A stretch of DNA of 64,000 nucleotides, taken from NCBI RefSeq assembly GCF_001423885.1, contig NZ_LMPP01000003.1, forward strand, positions 347,027 through 411,026. Direction: 5' to 3'. Below are positions 1 through 8,689 of the stretch, one piece after another (position 1 is the stretch's first letter; each line of letters begins with the position of its first letter). Source of the stretch: Rathayibacter sp. Leaf185. Its GTDB lineage: Bacteria > Actinomycetota > Actinomycetes > Actinomycetales > Microbacteriaceae. The notes under the pieces were generated by a model. That model saw only the letters and a list, made by a program, of their open reading frames with translations. It was not told where the DNA came from and did no database searches. A program made the position numbers and the translations under genes.

Positions 1-1296
1 GGCGATCGCCACCCGCTGCCGCTGGCCGCCCGACAGCTCGGCGGGCAGGCGGGACAGGAAGGAGTCGGGCAGCCCGACCCGGTCGAGCAGCTCGTGGGCG
101 CGGGCGAGGCGGGAGGCGCGATCGCCGACTCCGAAGGACACCAGCGGCTCGACGACCGACTCCAGCACGGTGAAGCGCGGGTCGAGCGCCGCGAACGGAT
201 TCTGGTGCACCAGCTGGATGCGCCGGCGCAGCGGCCGCCACTGCTTCTCGCGCGCCGTCGTCAGGTCGGCGCCCTCGACGAGCACGCGGCCGCTCGACGC
301 GCGCTCCAGCCCGAGGGCGATCCGGAGCGCGGTCGTCTTGCCCGACCCCGACTCCCCCACCAGCGCGAGCGTCTGCCCGGCGCGCACGGTGAACGACACG
401 TCGTCGAGCGCGCGGAAGTCGCCGCGGCGCCCCGGCAGCGGGAAGTCCTTGACGACGTTCTCGATCCGGAGGATCTCGGGTGCCGGTTCGACGTGCTCGA
501 AGCGCGGCACGACCCTCCCGCCGTGCCCGAGACCGGGCGCCGCGGCGATGAGGGCGCGGGTGTACTCCTCGCGCGGCGAGACGAGGATCTCGGCCGGCGG
601 ACCCTGCTCCACCACCCGGCCCGCGCGCAGCACGAGCACGCGGTCTGCCCGGTCGGCCGCGACCGCGAGGTCGTGCGTGATGATCAGCAGCGCGATCCCC
701 TGCTCGCGGACCAGCGACTGCAGGTGGTCGAGGATCCGCTTCTGCACCGTGACGTCGAGGGCGGAGGTGGGCTCGTCGGCGATGATCAGCCGCGGCTTCC
801 CCGCCAGGGCGATCGCGATCAGCGCCCGCTGGCGGAGCCCGCCCGAGAGCTCGTGCGGGTACTGCCGCGCCCGCAGCTCCGGGTCGTCGATCCCGGCCTG
901 CCCGAGCGCCTCGAGCACCTCGGCGTCGACCGAGCGGCGGTCGACGCCGCGCAGGCGCACGGCCTCGGCGACCTGCGCACCGATCCGGAGGGTCGGGTCG
1001 AGCCCGACCATCGGGTCCTGCGGCACGAGTCCGACGAACCGGCCGCGAAGGCGTCGCAGCTCCTTCTCGGAGGCGCGGGTCACGTCGTCCCCGGCGATCT
1101 CGATCGAGCCGCCGAGGATCCTGCCGTTCGCGGGCAGCAGCCCGAGCACGGCGTTCGCGGTCGTCGACTTGCCCGACCCCGACTCGCCGACCACGGCCAC
1201 GATCTCGCCCGGTGCGATCTCGAGCGAGACCTCGTGCACGACGGTCTGCTCGCCGTAGGCGACCGAGAGGCGGTCCAGCCGCACGAGCGCGCTCAT
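1..1296 (-). CDS. Dual-domain oligopeptide-type ABC transporter ATPase (3' end outside window)
   Basis: This is the energising subunit of a dipeptide/oligopeptide/nickel-type importer, with the DppD- and DppF-like halves fused in one chain. Reading inward from ATG 1296, the first NBD has Walker A GESGSGKST, signature LSGGLRQR and Walker B IIADEPTSALD. A second NBD follows with GESGSGKTT and LSGGQRQR, and the frame is still open at base 1, so the C-terminus lies outside the window. The start overlaps the stop of the upstream permease gene (ATGA), which indicates translational coupling. It is the last visible gene of the six-gene operon that begins at the LLM monooxygenase (7233). The transported substrate is unknown. 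The neighbouring flavin-dependent monooxygenases suggest an organosulfur or similar heteroatom compound rather than peptides (inference). Confidence 0.9.
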   Translation of the reverse strand, partial: MSALVRLDRLSVAYGEQTVVHEVSLEIAPGEIVAVVGESGSGKSTTANAVLGLLPANGRILGGSIEIAGDDVTRASEKELRRLRGRFVGLVPQDPMVGLDPTLRIGAQVAEAVRLRGVDRRSVDAEVLEALGQAGIDDPELRARQYPHELSGGLRQRALIAIALAGKPRLIIADEPTSALDVTVQKRILDHLQSLVREQGIALLIITHDLAVAADRADRVLVLRAGRVVEQGPPAEILVSPREEYTRALIAAAPGLGHGGRVVPRFEHVEPAPEILRIENVVKDFPLPGRRGDFRALDDVSFTVRAGQTLALVGESGSGKTTALRIALGLERASSGRVLVEGADLTTAREKQWRPLRRRIQLVHQNPFAALDPRFTVLESVVEPLVSFGVGDRASRLARAHELLDRVGLPDSFLSRLPAELSGGQRQRVAIA

Positions 1297-2195
1297 CGCT
1301 GCACCTCCTCGACGGTCTTCGCCACGTGGTTGAGCGAGAACACCAGGAGTCCGACGAACAGGCCGGGCAGCAGCGAGAGCCACGGGCTGGTCACCAGGTA
1401 GTTGCGGCCGCTCGAGATGAGCGTGCCCCACTCCGCGGCGGGTGGTGCGGCACCGAAGCCGAGGAAGCTCAGGGCCGCGACGGCGATGATCGCCGTGCCG
1501 AGGTCGAGCACCGCCAGCACGGCGACCGGGCCCCACGAATTCGGGAGCACGTGCCGCACGAGGATGCGCAGGCGGGTGGCGCCTCCGGTGCGGGCGGCCT
1601 CGACGTAGGGCAGCGTCTTCACCCGCAGGACCTCGGCGCGGGTGGTGCGCGCGAAGCCCGGCAGGATCCCGATGCCCACGGCGAGCGCCACCGGCAGCGT
1701 GCCGAAGCCGATCGCGGTGACGATGGCGAGCGCCAGCAGCAGACCCGGGATCGCGAGCAGCACGTCGACGATCCGCATGATGACGGCGTCGACGACTCCG
1801 CCCGCATAGCCCGAGACGACGCCGAGCGCGAGACCGCCGACCAGGGCGATCGCGAGGGCGATTACCGTGGCCTGGACGGTCAGCGCCCCGCCGTGCAGGA
1901 CCCGCGAGAGCAGGTCGCGGCCGAGCTCGTCGGTGCCGAAGGGGTGCGCACCGCTGGGCGCCTGCAGCTTGTCGACCGGAGCCGTCGCGTACGGGTCGTA
2001 GCCGGTGAACAGCGCCGGGACGATCGCCGACAGCAGCACGAAGACGGCGAAGGCGAGCGCGAGCACGAATCCCGGTCGGCGCAGGAGGAGCCGGAGCGTC
2101 CTCAGCCGCCGGGCAGACCTCCCGTGCGCGGCGCGCTCTCGGGGCTCGGAGGCGAGCGTCACGGCGGTCTCGGTGCGGGTCAGTTCGAGCGTCAT
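1293..2195 (-). CDS. Dipeptide-type ABC transporter permease, DppC-like
   Basis: The 300-residue protein is the second transmembrane subunit of the importer. Its N-terminus has a cytoplasmic tail and one TM segment (about residues 38-60). This is followed by the OppC-type region with FGTDELGRD and a C-terminal BPD_transp_1 domain of about five helices. The EAA-type loop reads EAARTGGATRLRILVRHVLPN. Start ATG 2195 overlaps the stop of the other permease, and its own stop overlaps the ATPase start, so all three genes are coupled. Length and layout are normal for the family. Confidence 0.92.
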   Translation of the reverse strand: MTLELTRTETAVTLASEPRERAAHGRSARRLRTLRLLLRRPGFVLALAFAVFVLLSAIVPALFTGYDPYATAPVDKLQAPSGAHPFGTDELGRDLLSRVLHGGALTVQATVIALAIALVGGLALGVVSGYAGGVVDAVIMRIVDVLLAIPGLLLALAIVTAIGFGTLPVALAVGIGILPGFARTTRAEVLRVKTLPYVEAARTGGATRLRILVRHVLPNSWGPVAVLAVLDLGTAIIAVAALSFLGFGAAPPAAEWGTLISSGRNYLVTSPWLSLLPGLFVGLLVFSLNHVAKTVEEVQR

Positions 2196-3202
2196 GGCCG
2201 GCTCGCCTTCGCTGTCGTGGTGATGCGCGGATCGAGGAGGGGGTAGAGCAGGTCGACGAGGAGGTTGATCCCGACGAAGACGGCCGCGGCCAGCACCACG
2301 ATGGCCTGCACCACCGGCACGTCCTGGGTGAGCACCGACTCCTGGGCGAGCGTGCCGATGCCCTGCCGGGCGAAGATCGTCTCGGCGACGATCGCGCCGG
2401 TGACGGTGTTGCCGGCCAGGATGCCCAGGATCGTCAGCGTCGGCAGCGAGGCGTTGCGGAACGCGTGCCGCCACTGCACCGCACCGCGGGAGAGCCCGGT
2501 GGCGCGCGCGGTCGTGATGTACGCCTCCCGCTCGACGTCCGCGAAGCTGCGGATCAGCACCTGGGCGAGCATCGCCGAGGTGGGGATCGCCATCGTCACC
2601 GCCGGCAGGATCAGGCTCGCCGGCGTCGCGCTGCCGGTGGAGGGCAGCAGATGCAGAGTGAAGGCGAAGAACTGGATGAGCAGCAGCCCGATCCAGAACC
2701 CGGGGAAAGCGACTCCCGCCGACGGGAGTCGGCTCAGCACCACCTTGAGCGGCCGATACCGCACGTACGCCGCCAGGTAGGCCAGCGCGGTGCCGCCGAC
2801 GAGCGCGAGCCCGATCGCGAGGGCGCTCAGCTGGAGGGTGCCGGGCAGCTTCTCGGCGATCAGGTCGGCGACCGGGATCCCCTTGGTGATCGAGGTGCCG
2901 AAGTCGCCCCGGAGCGCACCGCCGAGCATGTGCAGGTACTGCTGCCAGACCGGCTGGTCGAGTCCGTAGCGCGCCTGCGCCTCGGCGAGCTGCTGCGGGG
3001 TGAGGGAGTCGAGCTCGACGTTGTTGGCCGAGAGCAGGAGCGCCAATGGATCGCTCGGCAGCAGCCACAGCACCGCGAAGGTCACGGTGTAGGCGGCCCA
3101 CAGCACGAGAACGGCCTGACCCAGCCGGCCGGCGACGTAGCGGCCGAGGCCCGAGGGGGCCGAGCGGGTGCCCGGCCTCCTCGGCGCCGCGAGCGTCGTC
3201 AT
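2192..3202 (-). CDS. Dipeptide-type ABC transporter permease, DppB-like
   Basis: The 336-residue protein is the first permease subunit, of the DppB/OppB family. It has an N-terminal TM helix (about residues 28-50), a periplasm-facing segment containing RYGLDQPVWQQYL (a typical family feature), and then a five-helix transport domain. The EAA loop contains REAYITTARATGLSRG. ATG 3202 overlaps the last codons of the binding-protein gene by 4 bp. A longer in-frame reading upstream runs antisense through the binding-protein gene and is not credible. Confidence 0.92.
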   Translation of the reverse strand: MTTLAAPRRPGTRSAPSGLGRYVAGRLGQAVLVLWAAYTVTFAVLWLLPSDPLALLLSANNVELDSLTPQQLAEAQARYGLDQPVWQQYLHMLGGALRGDFGTSITKGIPVADLIAEKLPGTLQLSALAIGLALVGGTALAYLAAYVRYRPLKVVLSRLPSAGVAFPGFWIGLLLIQFFAFTLHLLPSTGSATPASLILPAVTMAIPTSAMLAQVLIRSFADVEREAYITTARATGLSRGAVQWRHAFRNASLPTLTILGILAGNTVTGAIVAETIFARQGIGTLAQESVLTQDVPVVQAIVVLAAAVFVGINLLVDLLYPLLDPRITTTAKASRP

Positions 3203-4857
3203 CGCTGGATCCAGGTCCCGGCGAAGTCGCCGAACGCCTCGGACGTGAAGCGGAACCCGTGCACCGCCGACGAGACGCCCGCGAGCTGCACCCGCTCGGC
3301 GAAGGGGAAGACCAGCGCGTTCTCGAGCAGGTAGTCCTGCAGCTCGGCGTAGACGTCCGCCCTGGCCGTCGCGTCGACGGTCTGGACTCCCTCGTCGAGC
3401 AGCGCCTGCACCTCGGTCGCCTGCGCGGCGGTGAAGTTGTTGACCGCCTGCGCCTTCGATCCGGCGTACCGGGAGTCGATGATCCACTGGATCACTCCCG
3501 GATCGGCGCGGGTGTAGTAGGTCGAGATCAGGTCGTAGTCGCCGCTGGTCAGCACGTCGGCGCGCTGCGCCGCGGTGATCACGTTCAGCTCGAGGTCGAT
3601 GCCGACCTGCTTGAGCTGGTCCTGGATCAGCTGATCCCCGGCTCCGAACTGCGCGACAATCGGCGTCGAGAGGGTGAGCCTCGTCCCGTCCCTGTAGCGG
3701 TAGCCGTCGTCCTCCAGCGCCCAGCCCGCCTCGTCGAGCAGCTCGCCCGCGCCGTCGGCGTCGAAGGCCAGCGTCGCGGACTCGTCCTCGTAGAACGGCG
3801 TCGTCGTGTCGTAGACGCTGGTCGCGGCCGGGTAGTCCGCTCCGAAGACGGTCGACGCGTAGGTCTCGCGGTCGATCGCCTTCTGCACGGCCTGCCGCAC
3901 CGTCTCGTCGGCCAGGATCTTCCCCTCCGCGATGTTCGGGTAGTAGTTGTACGCCGGGCCCGGCAGTGACCGGCTCTCGACGGAGTCGCCGCCGCCGGTG
4001 ATCACCGCCTGGTCGTTCTCGGAGATCGGGTTGCGAGGCCAGGCGATGTCGATCTCGTCGCTCGTCAGCTGGCCGACGCGGACGCTGTCCTCGGCGACGT
4101 AGCTGATGTCGATCCCGTCGAGATGCGCCTCCCCGGTGTTCCCGCGCAGGGCTGAGCCCCAGGCGTAGCCGGCGCGCTTGTCGAGCGTGATGCCCGTGCC
4201 CGGCGTGTAGTCGGTCAGCGTGAAGGGCCCCGAGCCGACCACGGCCCCGAGGCAGCGCTCCTCGGGCGTCTTCTCGTACGAGGACGCGGCGAGGATCGCG
4301 AGGTTGGTGGTCGAGGTGCCCTGGAGGAACGCGGCGTTCGGGGTCGAGAAGGTGACCTTCACCGTGTCGGCGTCGATCACCTCCGTGCCCGAGTAACCGG
4401 AGAGGTAGACGCCGCCGTAGGCCGCGGGCAGCTGGGCGAGCGTCGCCTGGTCGTTGTCGAACGCCGTCTTCACGCTGTCGGCGGTGAAGGCGGTGCCGTC
4501 CGAGAACGTCACATCGGTGCGCAGGTTGAACGTGTACTCCGTACCGGCCTCGTCGACGCTCCAATCCGTGGCGAGCCACGGCTCGATCTCGCCCGTCTCC
4601 GGGTCCTGGTCGGTGAGGGAGTCGGCGACATTGCGGATCACGGTGCGGTGCTCGATCCAGTAGGTCTGGAACGGGTCGACGCACGAGAAGGCGGCGTTGT
4701 CGGGGAAGAACGCGAGCGAGAGCCGGCCGCCGTCGACCGGGGTCCCGTCGGTGGAGGCGGTTCCCGCGTCGGAGGATCCGGAGCAGGCGGTCAGAGCGAG
4801 GGCGGTGGCGAGGGTGAGCGCGGCGGCGCCGGCCCAGCGGGATCGTCGGAGAGTCAT
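3199..4857 (-). CDS. Extracellular solute-binding lipoprotein, SBP_bac_5 family
   Basis: The 552-residue substrate-binding component begins with a lipoprotein signal peptide ending in the lipobox LTAC, so Cys25 is the predicted lipidated residue. The mature part has the family-5 (DppA/OppA) layout: early segments PWLATDW and TYTFNLRTDVTFSDGT, which are hallmarks of this family, and the usual length. It sits 28 nt downstream of the acyl-CoA-dehydrogenase-like gene and is coupled to the permease genes. The ligand cannot be read from sequence. Its linkage to two reduced-flavin monooxygenases makes a sulfonate, sulfone or similar compound plausible. Confidence 0.92.
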   Translation of the reverse strand: MTLRRSRWAGAAALTLATALALTACSGSSDAGTASTDGTPVDGGRLSLAFFPDNAAFSCVDPFQTYWIEHRTVIRNVADSLTDQDPETGEIEPWLATDWSVDEAGTEYTFNLRTDVTFSDGTAFTADSVKTAFDNDQATLAQLPAAYGGVYLSGYSGTEVIDADTVKVTFSTPNAAFLQGTSTTNLAILAASSYEKTPEERCLGAVVGSGPFTLTDYTPGTGITLDKRAGYAWGSALRGNTGEAHLDGIDISYVAEDSVRVGQLTSDEIDIAWPRNPISENDQAVITGGGDSVESRSLPGPAYNYYPNIAEGKILADETVRQAVQKAIDRETYASTVFGADYPAATSVYDTTTPFYEDESATLAFDADGAGELLDEAGWALEDDGYRYRDGTRLTLSTPIVAQFGAGDQLIQDQLKQVGIDLELNVITAAQRADVLTSGDYDLISTYYTRADPGVIQWIIDSRYAGSKAQAVNNFTAAQATEVQALLDEGVQTVDATARADVYAELQDYLLENALVFPFAERVQLAGVSSAVHGFRFTSEAFGDFAGTWIQR

Positions 4858-4885
4858 GGCTGTGTGTCCTAAGAGGAAGAAAGGG

Positions 4886-6058
4886 TCAGAACGCGGCGAG
4901 GGTGCGCGTGCCGGCGATCAGGAGGGCGGCGTCGTCCTGCGGCGGGTGCACCCGCGAGGCCAGGACGTCGCGGAGGTGGCGCTCGAGCGGGTGGTGCCGC
5001 GTGAGCCCCGGGTTGCCGAGGGCGGCGACGGCGGTCTCGACCGCGGCGATCGCCGAGCGGGTGGCGAGCAGCTTGCCGACGACGAGGCGCTCGGCGGCCC
5101 TCGGGTCGCCGGCGTCGACGCGGGCGGCGAGCGAGAGCAGCACCTCCTCGGCCTGCACGAGCTGCGCCTCGATCTCGCCGGCGACCGAGCGGATGCGCTC
5201 CGTCGTCGCGATCGGGCGGCCGAGCGAGGTCGGGATCCGCTCGTTCGCGAACCGCACGAAGAAGCTCTGCGCCGCCCGCCCGATGCCGACGTAGAGCGCC
5301 GCGACCGCGAGGCCGAAGCCTCCGCCGGCCCCCGCCTCCGGAGCGAGCTGTGAGCGCGGGACGCCGCGGAAGTACTCGAGCGGCAGGCGCACCTGCTCGT
5401 AGACCACGTCGTGAGTGCTCGAGGCCCGCTGACCGAGGTGGTCCCAGGTCTTCTCGACCCGGACCCCCGGGGCGTCTCCCGGCACGATCGCGTGTGCGAG
5501 CTCCGGCTCGCCCGAGGGTCCCTGCAGGTCGACCGCCCAGACCAGGTGGTAGGCGAGCCCCTCGGAGCCGGTGGCGAAGCCCTTGCGCCCCTCCAGCACC
5601 CACTCGTCGCCGTCGCGGCGGATGGTGGTGGCGGGCAGCCCGCCGCGGGCGGGGGCGCCCCATTCGGGCTCGGCGCGCACCGCGTTCAGCAGCACCGGGC
5701 GCTCGGCGGAGTCGGCGAGGACGCGGCGGTACAGCTCGTCGGGCCAGGTCGCCCCTCGGTCGTGCGCGGCGTGCTGCAGCACGGTCATCGCCGAGATCAG
5801 CGCGACGGCCGGATCGCCCTGGCCGAGTGCCCCGAAGATCCGGACGAGATCGACGGTGGAGGGCGGCGTGCCGCCGTAGCGGGAGCCGACCGCGACGGTG
5901 AGCAGTCCCGCCTCGTGGACGGCGCGGATCCCCTCCCACGGGAACTCGGCGGTGCGGTCGTAGTGCTCGGCGGTCTCGGCCAGGCGCGCGGTGAGGCGCG
6001 CGAGGGCGCGGTCCGAGAGGTCGGGGACGAGGCGGGCGGGGGCGTCGAGGAGCGTCAC
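4886..6058 (-). CDS. Acyl-CoA dehydrogenase-fold flavin monooxygenase (DszC/SfnB-like)
   Basis: The 390-residue protein has the N-terminal helical, beta and C-terminal helical domains of the acyl-CoA dehydrogenase family. In operons with LLM monooxygenases, members such as DszC and SfnB act as reduced-flavin-dependent oxygenases on sulfur compounds. Recognisable family segments include YGGTPPSTVDLVRIFGALGQGD, EGRKGFATGS and KTWDHLGQRAS. GTG 6058 is chosen because it overlaps the LLM gene stop (GTGA). Upstream reading in the same frame is antisense-like and Arg-rich. Next-gene spacing to the binding protein is 28 nt. An authentic acyl-CoA dehydrogenase is less likely given this context; the substrate is unknown. 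Confidence 0.85.
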   Translation of the reverse strand: MTLLDAPARLVPDLSDRALARLTARLAETAEHYDRTAEFPWEGIRAVHEAGLLTVAVGSRYGGTPPSTVDLVRIFGALGQGDPAVALISAMTVLQHAAHDRGATWPDELYRRVLADSAERPVLLNAVRAEPEWGAPARGGLPATTIRRDGDEWVLEGRKGFATGSEGLAYHLVWAVDLQGPSGEPELAHAIVPGDAPGVRVEKTWDHLGQRASSTHDVVYEQVRLPLEYFRGVPRSQLAPEAGAGGGFGLAVAALYVGIGRAAQSFFVRFANERIPTSLGRPIATTERIRSVAGEIEAQLVQAEEVLLSLAARVDAGDPRAAERLVVGKLLATRSAIAAVETAVAALGNPGLTRHHPLERHLRDVLASRVHPPQDDAALLIAGTRTLAAF

Positions 6059-7233
6059 GCGATCGCTCCGACCAGCTCGGGGCTCTCGAGCGGAGGCTGC
6101 GCGACGATCTCGCCGCGGCGTCCGGACGCCTCGCGGTGCGCGAGCTCCTCGCGGACCAACGGGATGATGTAGCGCCCGTAGTCGACCGCGTCGTTGAGGT
6201 TGTCGTAGCCGCGGATCGAGATCAGGTCGGCGCCGAGGTCGACGTAGTCGAGGATCGCCGCCGCGACGGTCTCGGGGGTGCCGACGAGAGCGGTGGAGGC
6301 GCCCTGCGCACCGGTCGCGGTCGCCGTCGGGGTCCAGAGGGCGCGGTCGTGCAGATCCTTGCGGCTCGCGATGTCGAGCAGGCGCTGCGAGCCGACGTTC
6401 GCCGGTCCCTTCGCGTCGGGTGTCTGCACCCAGAGGCCCTTCTCGCCCTTCCGAGGGGTCGCGGTCGCGCTCGAGCGGCCCTGCAGGATCCCGAGGATCC
6501 GGTGCGCCTTCTCCCACGCGAGCTCCTCGGTCGGCGCGATGATCGGCCGGAAGGTGACCCAGGTGCGCGGAGTGTCGGCGCGACCCGCGGCGAGCGCGGC
6601 GTCGGCGATCCGGTCGATCTGCTGCTGCGTGTCGGCCAACGGCTCGCCCCACAGTCCGAAGATGTCGGCGAGCGCCCCGCCCTGGCGGTAGGCCTCGTCG
6701 CTCGAGCCGCCGACCGAGACGGGGATGCTCCCGCGCACCGGTCGCACCCGCGAGACGAAGTCCTCGAAGCGGTAGTAGGTGCCCTCATGATCGAAGGGCT
6801 CGGTCGCCGACCACACCTGGCGCAGGATCCGGATGTACTCCTCCTGGCGGGCGTAGCGCTCGACCTTGCCCAGGCGGTCGCCCTCGCGGGCCTGCTCGTG
6901 GTCGTTGCCTCCGGCGATGAAGTGCACCACGGCGCGGCCGCCCGAGAGCTGGTCGAGCGTGGCGAGCGCCTTGGCGGCGACGGTCGGGTAGACCGTGTTC
7001 GGCCGCAGCGCGACGATCGGCTTCAAGTGCTCGGTGTACTGCGTCACCGCGGCGGCGACGGTGAACGGGTCGTGCCCGGCCGAGCCGTAGGGCACCAGTG
7101 TGTAGTCGAAGCCGCCGTCCTCGAGGATCCGGGAGTAGCGGCGGAGGTGGGCGACGTCGATGCCCGCCTGCGTGAGGCCGTTGACCTCATTGGAGCTGTT
7201 GACGTTGATCGCGGAGATGAACTCGACGGCCAT
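6055..7233 (-). CDS. LLM class flavin-dependent oxidoreductase, SsuD-like
   Basis: The 392-residue luciferase-like TIM-barrel monooxygenase is related to alkanesulfonate monooxygenase SsuD. It uses FMNH2 and O2, typically to cleave C-S bonds. Family marks are RPNTVYPTVAAKALATLDQLSGGR, HFIAGGNDHEQAREGD, RYARQEEYIRILRQVW and VGTPETVA. ATG 7233 follows an AAGGA Shine-Dalgarno sequence (about 7 nt spacing). It is the first large gene of the importer operon. The 195 nt between it and the upstream leader ORF contain hairpins that may attenuate transcription. A paralogue lies at 30911-32023. Confidence 0.92.
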   Translation of the reverse strand: MAVEFISAINVNSSNEVNGLTQAGIDVAHLRRYSRILEDGGFDYTLVPYGSAGHDPFTVAAAVTQYTEHLKPIVALRPNTVYPTVAAKALATLDQLSGGRAVVHFIAGGNDHEQAREGDRLGKVERYARQEEYIRILRQVWSATEPFDHEGTYYRFEDFVSRVRPVRGSIPVSVGGSSDEAYRQGGALADIFGLWGEPLADTQQQIDRIADAALAAGRADTPRTWVTFRPIIAPTEELAWEKAHRILGILQGRSSATATPRKGEKGLWVQTPDAKGPANVGSQRLLDIASRKDLHDRALWTPTATATGAQGASTALVGTPETVAAAILDYVDLGADLISIRGYDNLNDAVDYGRYIIPLVREELAHREASGRRGEIVAQPPLESPELVGAIA

Positions 7234-7377
7234 GGTGGTGGTCCTTTCGAAGGGGGTGCGCGAAGGCGCGGAGACGGTGCGCGGGCGCGGCGCAGCGGCC
7301 CGGCGGAGGGGGTCGACGGCGCTGCACGAGGAGCGCCCGTCGCGAGCGGCCGAGGATGCGGCCGTGTCAGAGGAGGG

Positions 7378-7415
7378 TGACGCCGAGGCGTCAGCGCAGG
7401 CGACGCGGAGGCGTC
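7378..7415 (-). promoter_or_regulatory. Pair of overlapping-option hairpins after leader ORF (attenuator candidate)
   Basis: Just downstream of the leader ORF stop on the minus strand are two hairpins, GACGC-CTCC-GCGTC (7415-7402) and TGACGCC-TC-GGCGTCA (7393-7378). The left arm TGACGCC occurs twice, so the single GGCGTCA arm could pair with either copy. That arrangement is expected for a translation-dependent switch ahead of the LLM operon. There is no U-run, so the mechanism (terminator, Rho or ribosome access) is unknown. Confidence 0.45.
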
Positions 7416-7427
7416 AGCGCCGGGCCG

Positions 7428-7583
7428 TCAGCGAGAGGCCGGACAGGAACATCCGCGCACCGACGCGAAGGGGTTCCCGCCCACGAGCATTCGGCGGCGC
7501 ATCCGACCGGCCGCTGCTCCGAGGCGCGCCACTCGCACCGCGCCGAAGGGCACGGTCGAGACGAGGGCACGCGGAGAGGTCAT
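7428..7583 (-). CDS. Cys-containing 51-aa leader peptide ORF upstream of sulfur operon
   Basis: This small ORF lies between the LysR gene and the LLM monooxygenase and encodes 51 residues ending GCSCPASR. The start ATG 7583 lies 7 nt after a TAGCGT -10 box, so it is probably the first codon of a leaderless transcript. Two TGT Cys codons lie close to the stop. Cysteine-bearing leaderless small ORFs are known to act as cysteine-responsive attenuators of sulfur operons in mycobacteria. The same role here is an inference from position, Cys codons and the following hairpins. An internal ATG 32 codons in would give a shorter version. It has no similarity to enzymes. Confidence 0.5.
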   Translation of the reverse strand: MTSPRALVSTVPFGAVRVARLGAAAGRMRRRMLVGGNPFASVRGCSCPASR

Positions 7584-7590
7584 GTCATCG

Positions 7591-7621
7591 ACGCTACGGG
7601 CGGCCGCAGCCCGGCGTCCAA
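7591..7621 (-). promoter_or_regulatory. Promoter of leader ORF / LLM operon
   Basis: On the minus strand, a TTGGAC -35 (7621-7616), a 19-nt spacer and a TAGCGT -10 (7596-7591) precede the leader ORF ATG by 7 nt, implying a leaderless start. The same TAGCGT box precedes several other genes in this window. Confidence 0.6.
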
Positions 7622-7623
7622 CG

Positions 7624-7661
7624 ATGATTCCGGATGCGTTCCGATCGGCGAATCCGATCAT
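7624..7661. promoter_or_regulatory. Imperfect dyad upstream of the operon promoter, candidate LysR site
   Basis: The arms ATGATTCCGGAT and AATCCGATCAT form an imperfect inverted repeat directly upstream of the -35 box. This is the usual place for a LysR-type activator, and a LysR gene ends 20 bp further on. Binding is inferred. Confidence 0.4.
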
Positions 7662-7680
7662 TGGTAAGAATTCGTCATGG

Positions 7681-8568
7681 TCACGAGCGCACCTCGCGCA
7701 GCGGCGTTCTGACGCGGGACGCGCCGAACAGCTCGGTGAGCGCAGCGAGCGCCGTGTCCTCGACATCGGGCGCGAGTCCGCGGCGCGAGACCAGCCGGAG
7801 GTTCACCGAGCCGAGTGCCGGCAGGTCGCGCCGCACCTCGAGACCGTCGGCAGCGGCGCCCTGGTGCGAGGTCGGGAGCACCGCGACTCCGATGCCCGCT
7901 CGCGCCGCAGCGATCACGCCCTCGAGCCCCGCGGACTCGGCGACGACCCGCACCTCGTGCCCGAACGCGCCGAGCTGCTGCAGCGCGCGCTGGCGCATCC
8001 CGCACGGCTCGGAGTAGGCGACGAGCGGGATCGGCGCGCCCTCGGGAGGCTGCCAGCCGGGCGCCGCGTACCAGTCGAGCGGCAGCGTCGCGACTTGGCG
8101 GCCCGGCAGGTCGCCGCCGACCCCGAGGATGACCGCGAGGTCGACGACTCCGCGGGCCACCGCCTCCGCCAGATGGGTCGAGCGGTCGAGAGAGAAGGTC
8201 AGGGGCCGATCGTCGAAGGCACGCTGCAGGGTCTCGAGCAGGCGCGGCAGCAGCTGCTCGACGGCGGGCTCGGTCAGGCCGAGGGCCAGCGGGTTCTCGC
8301 TGGCCGCGTCCAGCGTCTCGAGCGCGTCGTCGTGGACGGCGAGAATGCGGCGGGCCTGCACGAGGAGGCGCTCGCCGGCCGGCGTGAAGCGGGCCTTCCG
8401 CCCGACCTTCTCGATGAAGGTGCGCTCGAGCCGGCGCTCGAGGGTGCGGACGTGCTGCGAGACCGTCGGCTGGCTGATGTGCAGCGCGACGGCCGCACGC
8501 CCGAAGCCGCCGCAGTCGGCGATCGCCACGAGCGTGCGCAGGTGGACGATGTCGAGGGTCTCGGGCAT
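7681..8568 (-). CDS. LysR-family transcriptional regulator
   Basis: The 295-residue regulator has an N-terminal winged HTH (about residues 7-65, with GGFGRAAVALHISQPTVSQHVRTLE) and a C-terminal periplasmic-binding-protein-like effector domain (about 90-285). It is encoded immediately upstream of, and on the same strand as, the leader ORF and the LLM/ABC operon, so it is the obvious candidate regulator, perhaps sensing a sulfur metabolite. ATG 8568 lies 6 nt after a TAGCGT box, suggesting leaderless translation. The effector is unknown. Confidence 0.9.
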   Translation of the reverse strand: MPETLDIVHLRTLVAIADCGGFGRAAVALHISQPTVSQHVRTLERRLERTFIEKVGRKARFTPAGERLLVQARRILAVHDDALETLDAASENPLALGLTEPAVEQLLPRLLETLQRAFDDRPLTFSLDRSTHLAEAVARGVVDLAVILGVGGDLPGRQVATLPLDWYAAPGWQPPEGAPIPLVAYSEPCGMRQRALQQLGAFGHEVRVVAESAGLEGVIAAARAGIGVAVLPTSHQGAAADGLEVRRDLPALGSVNLRLVSRRGLAPDVEDTALAALTELFGASRVRTPLREVRS

Positions 8569-8574
8569 CCCCCG

Positions 8575-8580
8575 ACGCTA
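8575..8580 (-). promoter_or_regulatory. -10 box of leaderless LysR transcript
   Basis: TAGCGT on the minus strand with 6 nt to ATG 8568. It has the same sequence and spacing as the boxes before the GntR and TPR genes. Confidence 0.55.
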
Positions 8581-8635
8581 CTGACGCACCGTGGCCGCCT
8601 CGACGGCGCCTGCAACACGCCGACATGTCGGGCGA

Positions 8636-8683
8636 GACGACGGAGCGGACGAGACCCCGGAAGGTCCCGTCCGCTCCGTCGTC
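8636..8683 (-). terminator. Terminator hairpin after DHA2 exporter gene
   Basis: A near-perfect stem of about 21 bp (arm GACGACGGAGCGGACG and its complement, extended by GACC/GGTC) has a 6-nt loop. It starts 7 nt after the exporter stop on the minus strand. There is no long U-tract, as is common in high-GC actinobacteria. Confidence 0.75.
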
Positions 8684-8689
8684 CAGGGC

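Noticed and set aside
94..1401. Long plus-strand open frames over the ABC ATPase
   Set aside because: GC-rich shadow frames; the minus strand encodes two perfect ABC NBDs.
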